From positions 7,240,501 to 7,304,500 of the forward strand of contig CANUEZ040000103.1 in assembly GCA_948099385.1 (NCBI GenBank): a stretch of 64,000 bases of DNA. The letters are read 5' to 3'. Positions within the stretch are counted from its first letter, which is position 1. The number at the start of each line of letters is the position of its first letter. Both the position numbers and the translations under genes were made by a program. This DNA comes from Fasciola hepatica (lineage: Eukaryota; Platyhelminthes; Trematoda; Plagiorchiida; Fasciolidae). Below, one piece after another: positions 1 through 12,100 of this stretch. The notes beneath the pieces are model-generated. The model was not told the origin of the DNA and ran no database searches. It worked only from the letters and a program-made list of their open reading frames with translations.

Positions 1-130
1 GGAGTTTTACATGAGGAGGACTGAAAATCGGCACCAGAAACTATCGTCACGAGAAGCGATGAAGAAAAAGGGGAAAAGGGGGAGAAGAAAGGAGGAATAA
101 ATAAATGAATTGTACGGCTGGGGACTCGGT

Positions 131-205
131 GATAATAATATTATTAGTAATAATGATCATAATAATAATAATAATGGTTTATTTCGGGGCCACCCAAAGC
201 ATGCC
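131..205 (-). repeat. 3' end of a CR1-like element (signature plus triplet tail)
   Basis: Read on the minus strand, this stretch contains the words GCATGCTTTGGGTGG and CCCGAAATAAACC followed by a run of ATT triplets. The same arrangement recurs at 3188-3225, 7599-7652 and 49454-49507. It carries an AATAAA-like word just before a triplet microsatellite, as expected for the 3' end of a non-LTR retrotransposon. The body of this copy would lie to the right (206 onward, minus strand), but no coding remnant was recognised there. Confidence 0.6.
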
Positions 206-960
206 AGGTGCATGATCACGTTTTTAGAAGTGATGGGAAGGACAGACAAAATTCGAGAAAATTTAGAAATCTGCATGAAATAGTAGGATAAAAAAGCTCA
301 GACTGGCGGACTGCAGTGGGATGAAAGTATGGCAAGTTCATGCACGCCAGAGAAAACGCAGGTAGTTTAAACGAACCCGAGGGCGGATTCAAGTCGATGC
401 GTGGTAAGTTTAAAATTCAAGGTCAGATGGGAAGTATGACTGGTCCGGACATCTGGGGCCCGACTGGTACGTATGAGAGAGGCTAGAATCCGGCATAGGA
501 AACTGCAGTAGTGGGAAAAAATGGAGGAAAACGTGAGGTGCACTCTAATGGATGAGATAGAAATGAAGCATTGATACCGTGCAATGGATCATGGAACAGG
601 GCACAAAACGGATTGGTAATAGGGAGCGAGCAATACAAGACGTAAAGGGTGCATCAGATGACAAAAATGATTCAGGGGGATTGGATACGTTAGGTCTGAG
701 GCGCAAAGGTAGAAGGACTGGATGCACATCAAGCGGTCAGCAGAATGATAGCAAGAGAAGTGGCCGGCGAGTAATTTGTAGCGTACTACTCTGTTTATGT
801 TGTACACTAAATTATTGTCACTAATATCTAAGACGACACTAGCAAACTAAGATGGGCGGAGAAGCATGCGGTGATAAAAAGGCCAAAAGGGTATGTACAT
901 TAGGAATTAAAATGAAACAAAAGTTGTGACTCAAACTCACAGTTGTTCAATGTTCTTGTG
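206..960 (-). other. Purine-rich stretch, probable 3' UTR remnant, no gene
   Basis: The plus strand is rich in A and G and poor in C, the mirror image of the pyrimidine-rich 3' UTRs seen on the sense strand of the CR1-like elements here. Given the 3' signature immediately to the left, this is most simply the UTR of a minus-strand copy. Short open frames (up to about 80 codons) show no motif and are not called as genes. Confidence 0.4.
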
Positions 961-3187
961 ATCAGGAGGTGAGTGTCGAAAAGTCAATATCCGCTAATGT
1001 CTTCAGTTCAGTTCGGTCTGACAGCCATCCGTTGAACAGAACAGGATGGTATTGAGCGAAGTTCCAAGAGACGCCGTTGAAGCTTCTGAAATATTTCACT
1101 CAGTTAGTTCCGACCGGTATAATTCCAAGACATTCCAAACCAGAAGATGAGACCGTGCCAGAATGAAAGATTTATTTACAGCCTCTTTGTATTGCGCGGT
1201 GATGACGACCAAAAGGTGTGTGTGTTTTACATTAAAACGTCGGTACAACAAAGGAGTGTCGCACCAAGGGACGTTGAAAATCATGGGAAAATTCGGAAAT
1301 GTACAGGTACCTACAAATTTCAGGATGCAGACAGGATACTTATATGCATTACTCAAGGTGCTCAAGGTCATCTAGACGTTAAAATCAAGTGGTCCCGTTT
1401 TTTGGATTTTTCTAAGATTTACGCTCGGCTTCGTGCCATCTCTAGAAGTAACTTTTATCCACAGTGAAGCGTTGGATTTTCAGAGCTGTTGGCTGCGACA
1501 CCCCATTCGTGAATTCGTAATTGGTTGTCGTGAAATAATAACATAAGCCTTTTGCGGGAAAATAGGGTTCAAACCTACCTAAACTCACCCTTAGCGGCCC
1601 TGTCTATAAAGCATACACTGATTCCTGGCTGGATCATATCATTTAGGTATGTTTCCGTACCTCGCGGTGAGTTGTTACCTCCCCGGCCTTATAGGACTTT
1701 CTGTGCTTGGTTGGGCGTTTCTGCGGTAAAGTTTGTTCTAAAGACTCAGAAAAGTTCAATAGTTTTTTTCCGACACCTGAAATTCAACGAGACTTCTGCT
1801 GAATCATTCACTGATATTTCGGCCAACTTTTAAATCCGAGCCCCCCAGCCCTCAGTCACTCTCCTTACACACAGCTGCACATCAGGCGCAATCTACCAGA
1901 TCAACTATATTGCGGAGTGAAACAAACAAACAAAAAGAACACCATTCACATACTCAAATTACTGCAAATATGCTGCTGTCTCCTCCAGCTAACATGGATT
2001 CTCCATCATGCTGGCTTCTGAATTCGCTTTCATGACCTAACATTTTTTTTGTCCGGCAAAGTTTGCATTTTTGGAGCCCATCAACATTCTTGGCTCATTA
2101 TTCCCGGTCCACTTCCCGCGGTTTCATGGTAAACTATTCACAAGTCTCACTTGCAAATTTAATCACTCTCTAAGATAAAATTCACCCATGTTGGCTACTT
2201 TGACCGATATACTCAAGTACTAGCGCATTCATTGCTGTCACTAGCTTCTATACCACAATCTTCAGACAAAATATGACTGCGAAATTTATCTCTATGGATT
2301 TCCAGTAATCAATGACTCCGTGATTGTTTGCTTCCTCTGCCAGCTCCGTTGTTTGCCCACCTAGGGCTTTTGCATTGCAATTTCCTCACCTCACAAGGTA
2401 TCGCGTGCCACATATGCACATCTGCTAACCTCTCGCGACGCAGAGTTTTGTTCTGTCGCCACAAAGTGGTCCACATTCTGTTTTGAACATAAACTGACAG
2501 TCTTCTACCCGTCACTCCATCGTTTTTGCCAGCTGTGTCCATCCTATTGTTGTAGTTGAGCACTAATCATCGATTTTTTGCTATTTCCTAGTTTCATGCT
2601 GATGCATTACATTCCTTTATTCCGAAAGCAAAACAATCCGCTCAAAGTCAATATGTTTTATCCGGTCACCTTTTTGACCATCAATTTGACACCCACAGTC
2701 CAGTGTGTTGTCCGTTTTGTTTTACAAACGGCTTCACCGATATACGGGCACAGAACTTCAAAATTGTAATCCTCGAACGGTTTTCTTGTTCTTTTTTTGT
2801 TATGCCACCATTTTGTATCGTCTGACTTTACATCGTAACCCTCCTCACCCATTGCGATGCTCTATTGCTTGAATACATCTCCTTCAGGAATGTTTCTTTT
2901 TCAAGATATCCATGTATCCGTCAATCTAGTTTGGTTCTCCGACAGGACAGTCTTCCTTCTGTAGAATTTGTGTGAATCTCGACCATTCTCGACCCACTCC
3001 AAACTTTGGCAGAATAACTACACCTACCTTCAGCCGGATCGACCGCTTGAACTTGAGTTTAAATTCACTGTGCTGCACTGCACCAATTGACTTGGGTGCA
3101 TTCTCTTGTATTCAATCGCGTTCACATATTTACACAATCTTTCTGTAACTTTCATTCAGCTTTCAACTGTACTGTTTTATCTTGCAG
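961..3187. other. No gene recognised; UTR-like filler
   Basis: I recognise no protein motif on either strand. From about 1480 onward the plus strand is pyrimidine-rich and runs into a plus-strand 3'-end signature at 3188, so at least the right part is probably another CR1-like 3' UTR. The longest open frames (about 60 to 106 codons) look like chance frames. Confidence 0.4.
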
Positions 3188-3225
3188 TATGCTTCGGGGT
3201 TATCCAAAATAAACTATTACTATTG
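3188..3225 (+). repeat. 3' end of a CR1-like element (plus strand)
   Basis: The words TATGCTTCGGGG and AAAATAAACTATTACTATTG match the 3'-end signature at 7599-7652 in order and spacing. The triplet tail is decayed to one or two irregular units. The 435 bases that follow, up to 3660, hold nothing recognisable. Confidence 0.5.
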
Positions 3226-3662
3226 ACGGAGTGACTCTGTGGTCTGTCTCTGTACTTTTCTTTCTGAAGTGTACACACTTCTGCTGCTATAGCGGCCCAG
3301 TAAAACGTACCTATACACGGGTCGGTTATAAACTCCACGCCCTCTCCAAACACAGCTGTCTCAGTTTTTGACCCAAAAGAATGTCTAAGTCAGTATTCGA
3401 AGGTTATTTTTCTCTTGGTCCGAAACAAACTATTCGGGCCTCTAGAGTGAAAAGAAGCACAAACGCCGACATGACGGCAGCAGTTAATATATGCTTTGCA
3501 TCACTGGTCAATATATATACAGCGGAGCCAAAACGTAAATGATTTGAACAGAAGGAAAACGATTTATATTATAAATGGCAATCAATTGAGTGTGCATTAT
3601 CAAAGATTTCCCCATTGACAATCATTGCTGAACGAAAACATTAAGCTGACCCCAAAATTTTT

Positions 3663-5087
3663 CCCGAAGCCGGTCGTTATATGGGTGCAATAGTCTTGGG
3701 AGCTCACAGGAGGACAAGAAACGCCAACAAAGCTATAGTGTCAAATGTCCCGGACGAACTGCCAACACTGTCTGTCAAGGCCACAATAGTGAATGAATGC
3801 AACATGGCTCATCACATGTGCCATTGCACTAAGCTGCAGAAACGGTCACCACGATACCCCTGCTCTTTGCTCTTTCAGTTTTTCAATCAATTAACAGCCG
3901 TTGCGTTCATCCGTAACTGTCAAAGAATTGCCGCAGCTACGTCATTTAAAAACATCAAAATACACACTGATAAATCTCCTCCACAAAGGAAGATGTTCCG
4001 CATGCAGAAAGGCAAACCAGCGCTTTCTGCTGGCTCTGATCTAACGGGCCCGTGGATGCATCACTACATACTCCTATGAACAGGACTTCAGCCAAGACAC
4101 TTACTATTCCCGGGGCTCTCTTTGGCATCAGTAGGCCTTTGCCAGTCTAGTCCCCAGGATCCCGCGCGAGTTTCGTGCAATTAATCCCAGAGTTAGGCGC
4201 ATTCTTCTTCTGGCAAACTAAAAATGCCATCGCAAAACGTCCACGTGAAACCCATCAGGCAAAGGCTAACTGTGGCTCAAACCCAGGATAGCAAATCTGC
4301 CGTGAGAAATTCATCGTCATTACCATCGGTGCACGTGACGCCAGCAGAAACCTTAGACTTACATATATCGCTGTATTTGTCACCAACTGAACAATCAGGA
4401 AAACGTCGGCACTTTGCCTCCCGACCTACCACGTCCACTAAAATAAATAGCAAAAACGAACCTTACCAAACCCACAATCCCACATTTTCAGGGTCTTCCA
4501 CAAATCTACCCAGAAGTTCTCCATCCCCGTTTAGCCCCGAGACAACTGATCTACCAGTGACATCATCTCTACAGCCTAGTACGTCTACCTGAAGGCATCA
4601 TGATATGACTACGACAATACTGCGGCCGCCGCCGCATATATCTGGAGCCATGGTGACCAAGCCCCGTGAGCACTGCTCCACAGGCATGCAAACAAGTAAC
4701 CCCCCTAGGCACTATCAACAGAAGCCACCCCTCCCCCAAGTCATCTACCAGACTGTCACTCAACTTCACGATCCTCCATATTCAGATGCCATTTGTGGAG
4801 TTTAGACGGGCATCGATCCGTACAGCCACAACACAGGCACCTCGCCTCAGCACCCTCTGACTAACAAACCTGTAACTCCAATGAGCCTACAAGCCCATTT
4901 CACGTCGGAGGCCCTATCTAATCCACTAACGCCAAACCATGCTCGGATAATGTATGGCATGCCCCACTATTCCTTGTACTCTTTCTCCAGTGGCCCAATC
5001 GTCGAAATCCCTATGACAATAACGAGACGAATAATGGTTATTTTTTCTTTAGGCACATCCCACCACCGTATGTACCCTACCTTTGAC
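3663..5087 (+). pseudogene. CR1-A: decayed ORF1 of a CR1-like retrotransposon
   Basis: This is the remnant of a non-LTR ORF1, thought to be a nucleic-acid-binding chaperone. The frame at 3681-4079 aligns by eye with the middle of ORF1 of CR1-C (about 42240-42560). Both have a cysteine-containing stretch, a segment beginning LLFQF or VLFKF, and then SFKNIKIHTDKSPP against SPFKNIKIAADKNP. The serine- and proline-rich second half follows in other frames (4224-4592). The end near 5050-5087, HIPPPYVPYL before a stop, matches HIPPPGYSPSNY at the end of CR1-C ORF1. The N-terminal third with the CSVSLT motif is missing, and several frameshifts and stops interrupt the frame. No ORF2 follows. Assignment by homology within the window is firm; biochemical function is inferred. 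Confidence 0.75.
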
Positions 5088-7652
5088 AATGCCACGTGTC
5101 AAATTTGCCGGTTGCCCATTCATTAACCCTAACTTCGTGTGAAAACCTGTATCCCAAAATGGGGCTGGTAACGGACTACTTTTTAATGCCATCTCTTATC
5201 TTCAACCCTTCTTGGACAGATTAAAGTGGCATTATATCAGACACTTCAGCCACCCCGAACTTCGTAGAGGGTTCATCCACATCGGATCCTAGCACCGCCC
5301 GACACCATAGCGTCGCCCGACCGATGCTCCCTTGGTTACGTTCCGGGATCCCCCGGTGCCTGGTCGCCTGATCGAGGACTACCTGATACCTACGGGCGTT
5401 TGGCCCCACAAAGAAAACTCACGTAAATCGCAACGGAGCGAGGCGCGGTCAGATCCGCCGCTTTGGCCGGCGCACACCGGGCGTGCAGGCCAACTGCAAC
5501 GATGCGCGGTTGCAACCAAGTCGGCGGATCGCACCTCCTGCAACCAGAATTGGTTTCACGTTAGGTGTCCGGCGCACGGCCAGCCCCACCCACTGGCACC
5601 AGTTGCGGATTGAAAAACAACGTTCCCTGCATCTTACTACTGCCATACATTGACTCCTCCAACGTTCCTCAACAAGGTTCACCATACACTCGGTCAAGTT
5701 CCAAATCAACATATGCACATATACTCGCTGAACTCAGAAATGTACTCTACTATTTGCGACTATTGACATTTATACTCATCAACGTATCTGTTATTTGACT
5801 GAACTGATGCCATGTTTACCCCCATTCTACCCTGTCCAATTACAATATTCTGCACCCAAAACATGAATCGGTTTCACCGTTCAGATCTTCATTACGAATA
5901 TCACAAATCCTGATATACTCTTGAAGAGACCATTCATCCACTTGGTAATTTGTATGTCACCACTGCATTTATCTTAGCATGGCCATCATTTAAAGATTCG
6001 TTTCTCACCTGCCAACTGTTCTACACAAAACGGAATGGTCCTCCCTATAGCTCTATGTTTATTGCATCCTTCCGTTGCATCTCCTTTCATTCAGCCAGTT
6101 GCATTGGCAATGAAGGATCCACAATCCAGGACATAAATAATTCGATTGCCTCCTCAGCTTATCATGTAAGACTTTAACATATGCAGCTATACAATCACCT
6201 TCACTTCCCGAAAGCTGTTCACAGCTGCTACTTTTATACAACTGTAGCAGTCCATTATATGTCCACCTCCTGAATCCACTTTTTACCAACTTTAGATGCT
6301 CTCATGCTACTCACCAACGAACCCAGACAAATCCATGATTGTATTACTTTTCACTCATCAACGAATCACTGCCGCTGTTCCACCAAGAAATCATGGTCAG
6401 CCACCTGCACCACAATCCATAGAGTGTTTTTTTTCTACATCTTTAGCTGGAAATCAACTGCCTGTAATTCAGGCTGCCGTTATTCTGTTTGTCCCCCCCC
6501 CCCAAGTCTCAGGTTTTACTTTCCTCAACGCACCCAGTCACACAATTATCTGCCCTTTATAATGGCTCCAGTGGCGTACCACTCCCAGTTTTTCCCGTCA
6601 GATATTTAACACATAAACCGCTATTATGCCCAGTTCGTTTTAAATTTGTATTTATCATCTATCAGTCTTGGAGTAACCCCGATAAACCAACAGTTGAGCA
6701 CCGCTTCACCCACCTATGGCCTCTTGCCATTGTTTCATCATTCCCCCACGATTGGGCATCTAAGCCAAAGAACACCGCTAAAGCAGTTTATCCAAACCTT
6801 TGCTGGAGATGAACAATACATACCCCACTTTACCGACCTTCCGGTTGTTTCGAAAATGCCCCATGTCAGACTCTCACCAGCGCATCTCATTAAGCGATTC
6901 CTAACATGTTTTGACTGTATCGTTTTTGCGCCACCCCCATACGACTTCATAAGATCATCGTATATCAACTCCTCTGTCCATCCTGATGTCAACTTGTGTT
7001 CACTAATTAACCTGAAACGAACCCTTTTATTCGAATCATGTTTCACTCACCTGTCAACTTTCGTTACTCTGCCCCACTTACATTTCCAGGCTCGGGAATC
7101 CGAGATAGAGCGTCTTTTACAACCTCTTGATGAGTAGTAAGTACTAATGCAGTGGTGAAACAGACTGTCACATTTACGCAATTCCCCTTGTCAGAGGACA
7201 CCACAAATCCTTCGGTATCATATTTCTGCTATTTTCCGGGGCATCTGGGCTACTGGTTTAAGTGTATGTCTCACATCACCACAAATTCTCCAATTTTGTG
7301 TTCGTGCTTTTTTGAAGGCTTCTTTGCCGATCTACTCATCCCTGCGACTTTACGTCGACGCTATCCGAAATAATGCGCATCTTCACTTCATCCCCACTTT
7401 ACTTCATCACGTATCTTGACCACAGAGCCCATTTCACCTAAATCTGAGAGCTGCGTCCACCTGACATCAAAACTCAAATTTGCCGGGCATTCTTTCGTGC
7501 GACCACTAAAACCTTTACACTTTTGTGCTGCATGTACCCAATTGAATATCCAAGGAACTTCTCGTGACCTCACTTGTGTCATACGATCATGCAATCAAGC
7601 ATGCTTTGAGTGTCCTCGAAATAAACCACTATTGTTATTATTATTATTGATG
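5088..7652 (+). mobile_element. CR1-A: long pyrimidine-rich 3' UTR and tail
   Basis: This 2.5 kb stretch has no convincing coding frame. The plus strand is rich in C and T. It contains a segment (5424-5620) shared with the 3' UTRs of CR1-D and CR1-B, and it ends in the 3' signature with an AATAAA word at about 7619 and a TTA triplet tail. It therefore reads as the 3' UTR of CR1-A directly joined to ORF1, with the EN-RT frame deleted. The GC-rich piece at 5210-5420 is unexplained. A run of ten C at about 6493-6502 is the only other low-complexity feature. Confidence 0.6.
5424..5620 (+). repeat. Conserved 3' UTR segment shared by three CR1-like copies
   Basis: The segment starts with GCGCGGTCAGATCC and continues through CTTTGGCCGGCGCAC, GGGCGTGCAGG and CTGCAACGATG to a block ending GTTGCGGAT. 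The same ordered words occur at 56947-57122 on the plus strand. They also occur as reverse complement at 22182-22335 continuing in 15520-15575, where BEL-1 splits the copy. The segment looked at first like a short interspersed element, but the homology extends well beyond it in two of the copies, so it is better read as part of a long UTR. Confidence 0.7.
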
Positions 7653-7655
7653 TTT
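7621..7655. repeat. TTA-triplet microsatellite at a tail-to-tail junction
   Basis: A run of TTA/ATT triplets lies between the 3' end of CR1-A (left, plus strand) and the 3' end of CR1-B (right, minus strand). On the minus strand it reads as AAT repeats following the TATATA-rich end of CR1-B, so either element could own it. Confidence 0.7.
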
Positions 7656-8715
7656 GTATATATAGATATATATGTCTGGAGCAGGAGCGGTAACAATTTG
7701 GTCCTAGAAAGACGTTATCAGTCATTTGGGGAGCAGGTGAGGCTAGATCAGATGGTTGTTGAACTAACCTTGGAAAATTGCGGTGGATTATCTTTATGAC
7801 AGGTGAGCATGGCGGCTCAAAAGGAAGAGGGAAGAAGAGGAATGAGAAAGCACAAAAGTGCTGACGGTTGTGAGGAGCAGTTCATAAAAGAGGGAAGGTT
7901 AAGGGTATGGGCGGAAAGAACCGGTAAGTATGGGTCTAATTATTTGATCTGCGCAGGTGCGACATATGGTGACGGACCGGATAAATCGGATAGTGGCGGA
8001 TTAAACGATTTGGAACTGTACGTTAACATAATGACGTAGCGTTTTCTTTACAACCGGTGGAACATGGAAAAGCAGACCAACCTGAAGGGCACAAAAGAAA
8101 TGCCTGTGACGAGCAATATACGGAACGGGAGATGAGGTCAGCGGCCGAAAAGACACAGGTGAGACATGACCAATCAGATCATTCTACTGCAGATGAAACA
8201 CAAAGTAGGCACAGGAGAAGCAAGGGGCACGGGTATAGGTAAACCAGTAATGGAACAAAAGGTCCAATAAATGAATGCGCGACGGAGTTTGGGCAAAGGA
8301 ACTGGAGACCTGCGTGTCAGCAGTCAGTTGAACGGATGAATTAAGCATCAAGATGCTAATCAAGACAATGCCTAATGGGGAGAACCAAAGAGGAATCGCG
8401 GAGCGAAGGAATAAAAATGTGATGGTGGTGATTAGATAAAAAATTCGACTGTGAACGACGCAAAGTTTGGAGCAGGGAGCTCCAATATGCGGATTGGTGA
8501 TGTGTGCGGGTAATGCCGGTGCCGGCGTTGGGCATGAGAAGGAAGAATTAGGAAGGATTTATCGAAAAGACAGACAGTGAGGCACGAGAATGCTATTACT
8601 GGGCATTATGAGCTGAGGGTGACACCATGTGAATGGGGAAAAGGAGCCGGCAAAGACTACAGGTGGAAAAAAATATTGGCGAGCATTGTCAGAGGGGAAC
8701 GGTTAGGACGAAAGT
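7656..8715 (-). mobile_element. CR1-B: distal 3' UTR
   Basis: The reverse complement of this stretch aligns by eye with the CR1-D 3' UTR at about 57310-57560 and then 63650-63940, across the Gypsy insertion. Anchors include GAACTGCTCCTCA, TTTCTTTCTAGGAC, CCTCACTG with nearby TTCCTTCTCATGCC, and the TATATATA block near the end. No protein frame was found. It is separated from the rest of CR1-B by BEL-2 and BEL-1. Open frames at 7803-8242 are chance frames in purine-rich DNA. Confidence 0.7.
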
Positions 8716-9100
8716 TGTAAAGTGCATGTGTAGAAATCCTCCATGGCCGTTGTCACATACTTGTATTGTTGAGGCTATGTTATCTATCTCATTGATCCTC
8801 GAACAATTACAGCATGCATCAATCACCGCACTCCAACATTTGTTTGTATTTCGCTCACGTGAAGTGACATAATTTTGATTCGAACTCGGACTGCCGTGAC
8901 GGTGGTATCTGACATCGACATTTGTTGAACTCTGGTACTCGTTGCTAGACGTTGCGGCCGTACAGTTTGGGCTTGTACGCATTGATATATGCGTATAATT
9001 TGGTAATCCAGTACCGTGAAAACTACAAATCAATCTTGTTCTGGTGCTGGGGTTCGTTTGAATTGGCCGCGCGTTACTCACAGTCAAAATAACCGTTATA
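8716..9100 (+). repeat. BEL-2 5' LTR
   Basis: It starts TGTAAAGTGC and ends CCGTTATA, a decayed form of the CCGTAACA end of the partner LTR. The core from about 8744 to 9085 matches the partner with three visible substitutions, all near its right end, whereas the first 30 and last 15 bases are clearly diverged. A minus-strand open frame of about 130 codons runs through both LTR copies and is not a gene. Confidence 0.85.
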
Positions 9101-9149
9101 ATACTTAACTTGGATCCCCCAGGAGGAAGTCAATCCGAAATATCAAGGA

Positions 9150-12100
9150 GAGGACAAAGACAAACCGAAGCTAGACAGGGAGTAACCCGGTAACTCTCTG
9201 GGGTATTTTTGGGTGGTAAAGATTCCTTATATATTGCTAGAGCTGCTAGTCCCGTCATTGCGTTTTCACGTACTTCAGCTAGTGGAGTAGAATTTAAAGG
9301 TGATGATATCAATAGATCGAGAATAGTTGAATTAGGAACAGCTTAAACAGGCTAAGGAAGAAGCTGAATCTGCCAGGAAAGCTCATCTCCGAAGACGGGA
9401 ACGAGAGCTGATCTTGGGGACCACGGAGCGTACGGCTATTTAGCCTAGCAGTTCCGTGGAACGATTGAAGTCGACTCGCACCAGTATAAAACATGCTTTG
9501 TCCACCTGCGACTGGAGCGCAGAATGGTACTGTGGAAAGGAGAGCATCCAATCCATGACAGAGATTCTTGTATCTACTACATGACTGTCGTGGAAGAGCC
9601 AGGGAAGTTATCGAAGGGTGCTCGATACTGGACTCCGAAGAGAGTTACACTCGGGCACGTGAAATCTTGAAAGACCTGTTTTAGCAACCATTTAAAGTCA
9701 CCCGGAATTTAATCGATGGTGCATTATAAGGGGCAAAACGTTCCAAAGGCGAGTCGGGCTCTCCAGCCAGACTGGAAATAAAAATGCAGAACTGCGGCAT
9801 CTCATTGAATCACCCAGGTTATTGGTCGGACTTGAACGCACTGCACTCATTGGAGACCACGGTGCGCAGTCTGCCCACAGAACTACAGGGTAGATGGGCC
9901 GAGAAAGCCGGGAGGATCAGTAGATTTGGGCTAGAAACCACGTTTGAAGATGTAGCGCAATTCATAGACCGTCATGTCCGAATGAGAAACAGTCGTTTCG
10001 GTCAACATGTGCGGGGGACAAGCGAGTAACCCAGGATTACGACGACGCAAGGCTGGACCAGGGAATCAAAAAAAGACAACCATGGGCAAACACACAAGCA
10101 ATGTCCCGCGAAGGTAAAAACTTGCCGGTGTGTACAGTTTGTGCGGAGCATCACTGCCTGGCGGAATACGCCCGCCTCCGCAACGTTGACATCGACGAAC
10201 GATAGGCAATGTCTAAGAGACTGGGCTCGTGCTTCGTCTGTCCCAACGATTCACGTTGAAGAGCGGTGTGCCGAACGACACCCAGTTGTGGTCAGGATGG
10301 ATGCCATGGGGTGCATCATTACCTACAACACAAATCCCAGAAATTATACGCCAAAGAAACCCAGAAGTCAAGTGTGGTCTGCTCAGTGTCTCGCTCCACT
10401 TGCAGGCCCTTTCGCCTAGGAGTAATAGCAGTCGGCATATAGACCACAGTTGAGGTTATAAGAGCGTCAACCTTCGCAGATAGTGGCTCGGATACCACTC
10501 TAGTAAGGGAGGAGTTTGCAGAAAAATATGGGATCAGAGGAAATCAATCTTCATTAGCAGTGAGCCCAGTAAGTGGCATCTAGGTCATCCAGTCGACCAA
10601 ACTACAACTACAGCTCGTTTCCTTGGTCAACAACGATAGAGCAGTAACTCTAAAAGCATGCACCGTGAAGGATCTGCCGATCAGAGCACTTAAGTCAGTG
10701 CAGTCGGTTCTGACTCAGTAGCCGCATCTTGGCGGGGTTACGATCGAGGGGCGGCAGAATAACGAAATTTATTCGCTGACCGGTTGTGATGTACCGGAAG
10801 CGCATTGGGTCCTGTACCAAAGAATAGGAAGCCGCAAAGCACCCTGTGCAGTACACACTTTATTCGGCCGGACTTTTTATGGTAGTAAAGATGAAAGATG
10901 CGGCAGACAAATCCAAATTAACTACACTTCGGTGGAAACGGCAAACATTTGAAAACCATTCCAACAGCTGCATAGCGTCGAATTTTCTTACTTTGCCATT
11001 GATAGAGATGCCTCATTACGAGAAGGTAGGTCGGCTTCGAAAATGGTAGCCTAGAACGCCAAGTATGTAATAGATCGTTTCGAGGTTCCTGTTCCGTGGA
11101 GACCCAACATAAAGCCTATGTCAAACAGCCGAGAAATGTCTCTGAAAAGAAACTGCGATTCCTCAAAATAAGCTTAATTCGGGAGCCACAATTAAGGATA
11201 GAATACACGAGAGCCATGGAACATAAGAAACTTGAAGAATATAGAAACAGTGGATATAGCGGTAATCAGCGCCAACATGAGGTGCTTCCTGCCTTATCAC
11301 CCGTTCGCAAACCCGAAGAAACCTCGGAAGGTCAGGGTGGCTTTTGACTGTGCCGCGAAATGTCAGGGTGTCACTCAATGACCATATACTACAGGGTCTA
11401 GACTGGACAACGCCAGTAGTCGAGGTTTTGTGTCGTTTTCGGCCAGAAAAAATGGCCGTCTCTTTGGACAGTTGTGAAATTTTTCTACTAGTAAAGATGC
11501 CCGTTGATGATAGAGACGCCCGCCGTCTTCTCTGGTGGCCTGAAAGCGACGTAAATCGGGCACCGGACGAATACAGGCTGGCCGCACATCCCTTCCGTGC
11601 ACATTTTACCCCCCGGAAAACCCTCAAGCGTTTCGGCGGCACCAGCAACCTGTTAGGGAGAGCAGTGTACCACTTTTACGTGAACAATTTTCTGTGTTCC
11701 TTTGAAGACCAAATACTGCTATTCTATATGTAACCGAGTTGGCCGCCACCCTAAGGTCTGGAGGGTTCATCCTCGCTAAATGAACTTCAAACATCTAGGA
11801 GGTGCTCAATGTTATCTCGAAGTCCGAGAAAATGGGGTATGCAAGAGAGCCTCTGGGATCCTCCTCACAAACAGACCGCAAGCTTGGACTTCAGTGGAAA
11901 CCGGGGATTGACGAATTCACATTCACTCTGAACCTACTCAAACGACTAGCTGCACAGGGAAAAATCTTTTCATTAGTCGCAAGCCTCTATGGTCCCCTCG
12001 GCTTCGTTTTGCCGTGGTTGTCACAGGGAAAGTGCTTTCTGCATTTGCTGTGCCAGAGATTGGCGGGCTGGGACGAACCTCTTTAAGATGAAGACGACAA

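Noticed and set aside
5424..5620. Candidate short interspersed element (SINE) because similar 200-base pieces occur three times
   Set aside because: Homology extends far beyond the piece in CR1-B and CR1-D and no tRNA-like A and B boxes were found. It is better explained as part of a long retrotransposon 3' UTR.
7416..7799. Open frame of 127 codons
   Set aside because: It crosses the junction between the CR1-A 3' end, the triplet repeat and the CR1-B UTR, so it cannot be a gene.
8689..9087. Minus-strand open frame of 132 codons, repeated almost identically at 14911-15306
   Set aside because: Conservation comes from the two LTR copies of BEL-2, not from protein selection. The frame has no motif and crosses the LTR edge.
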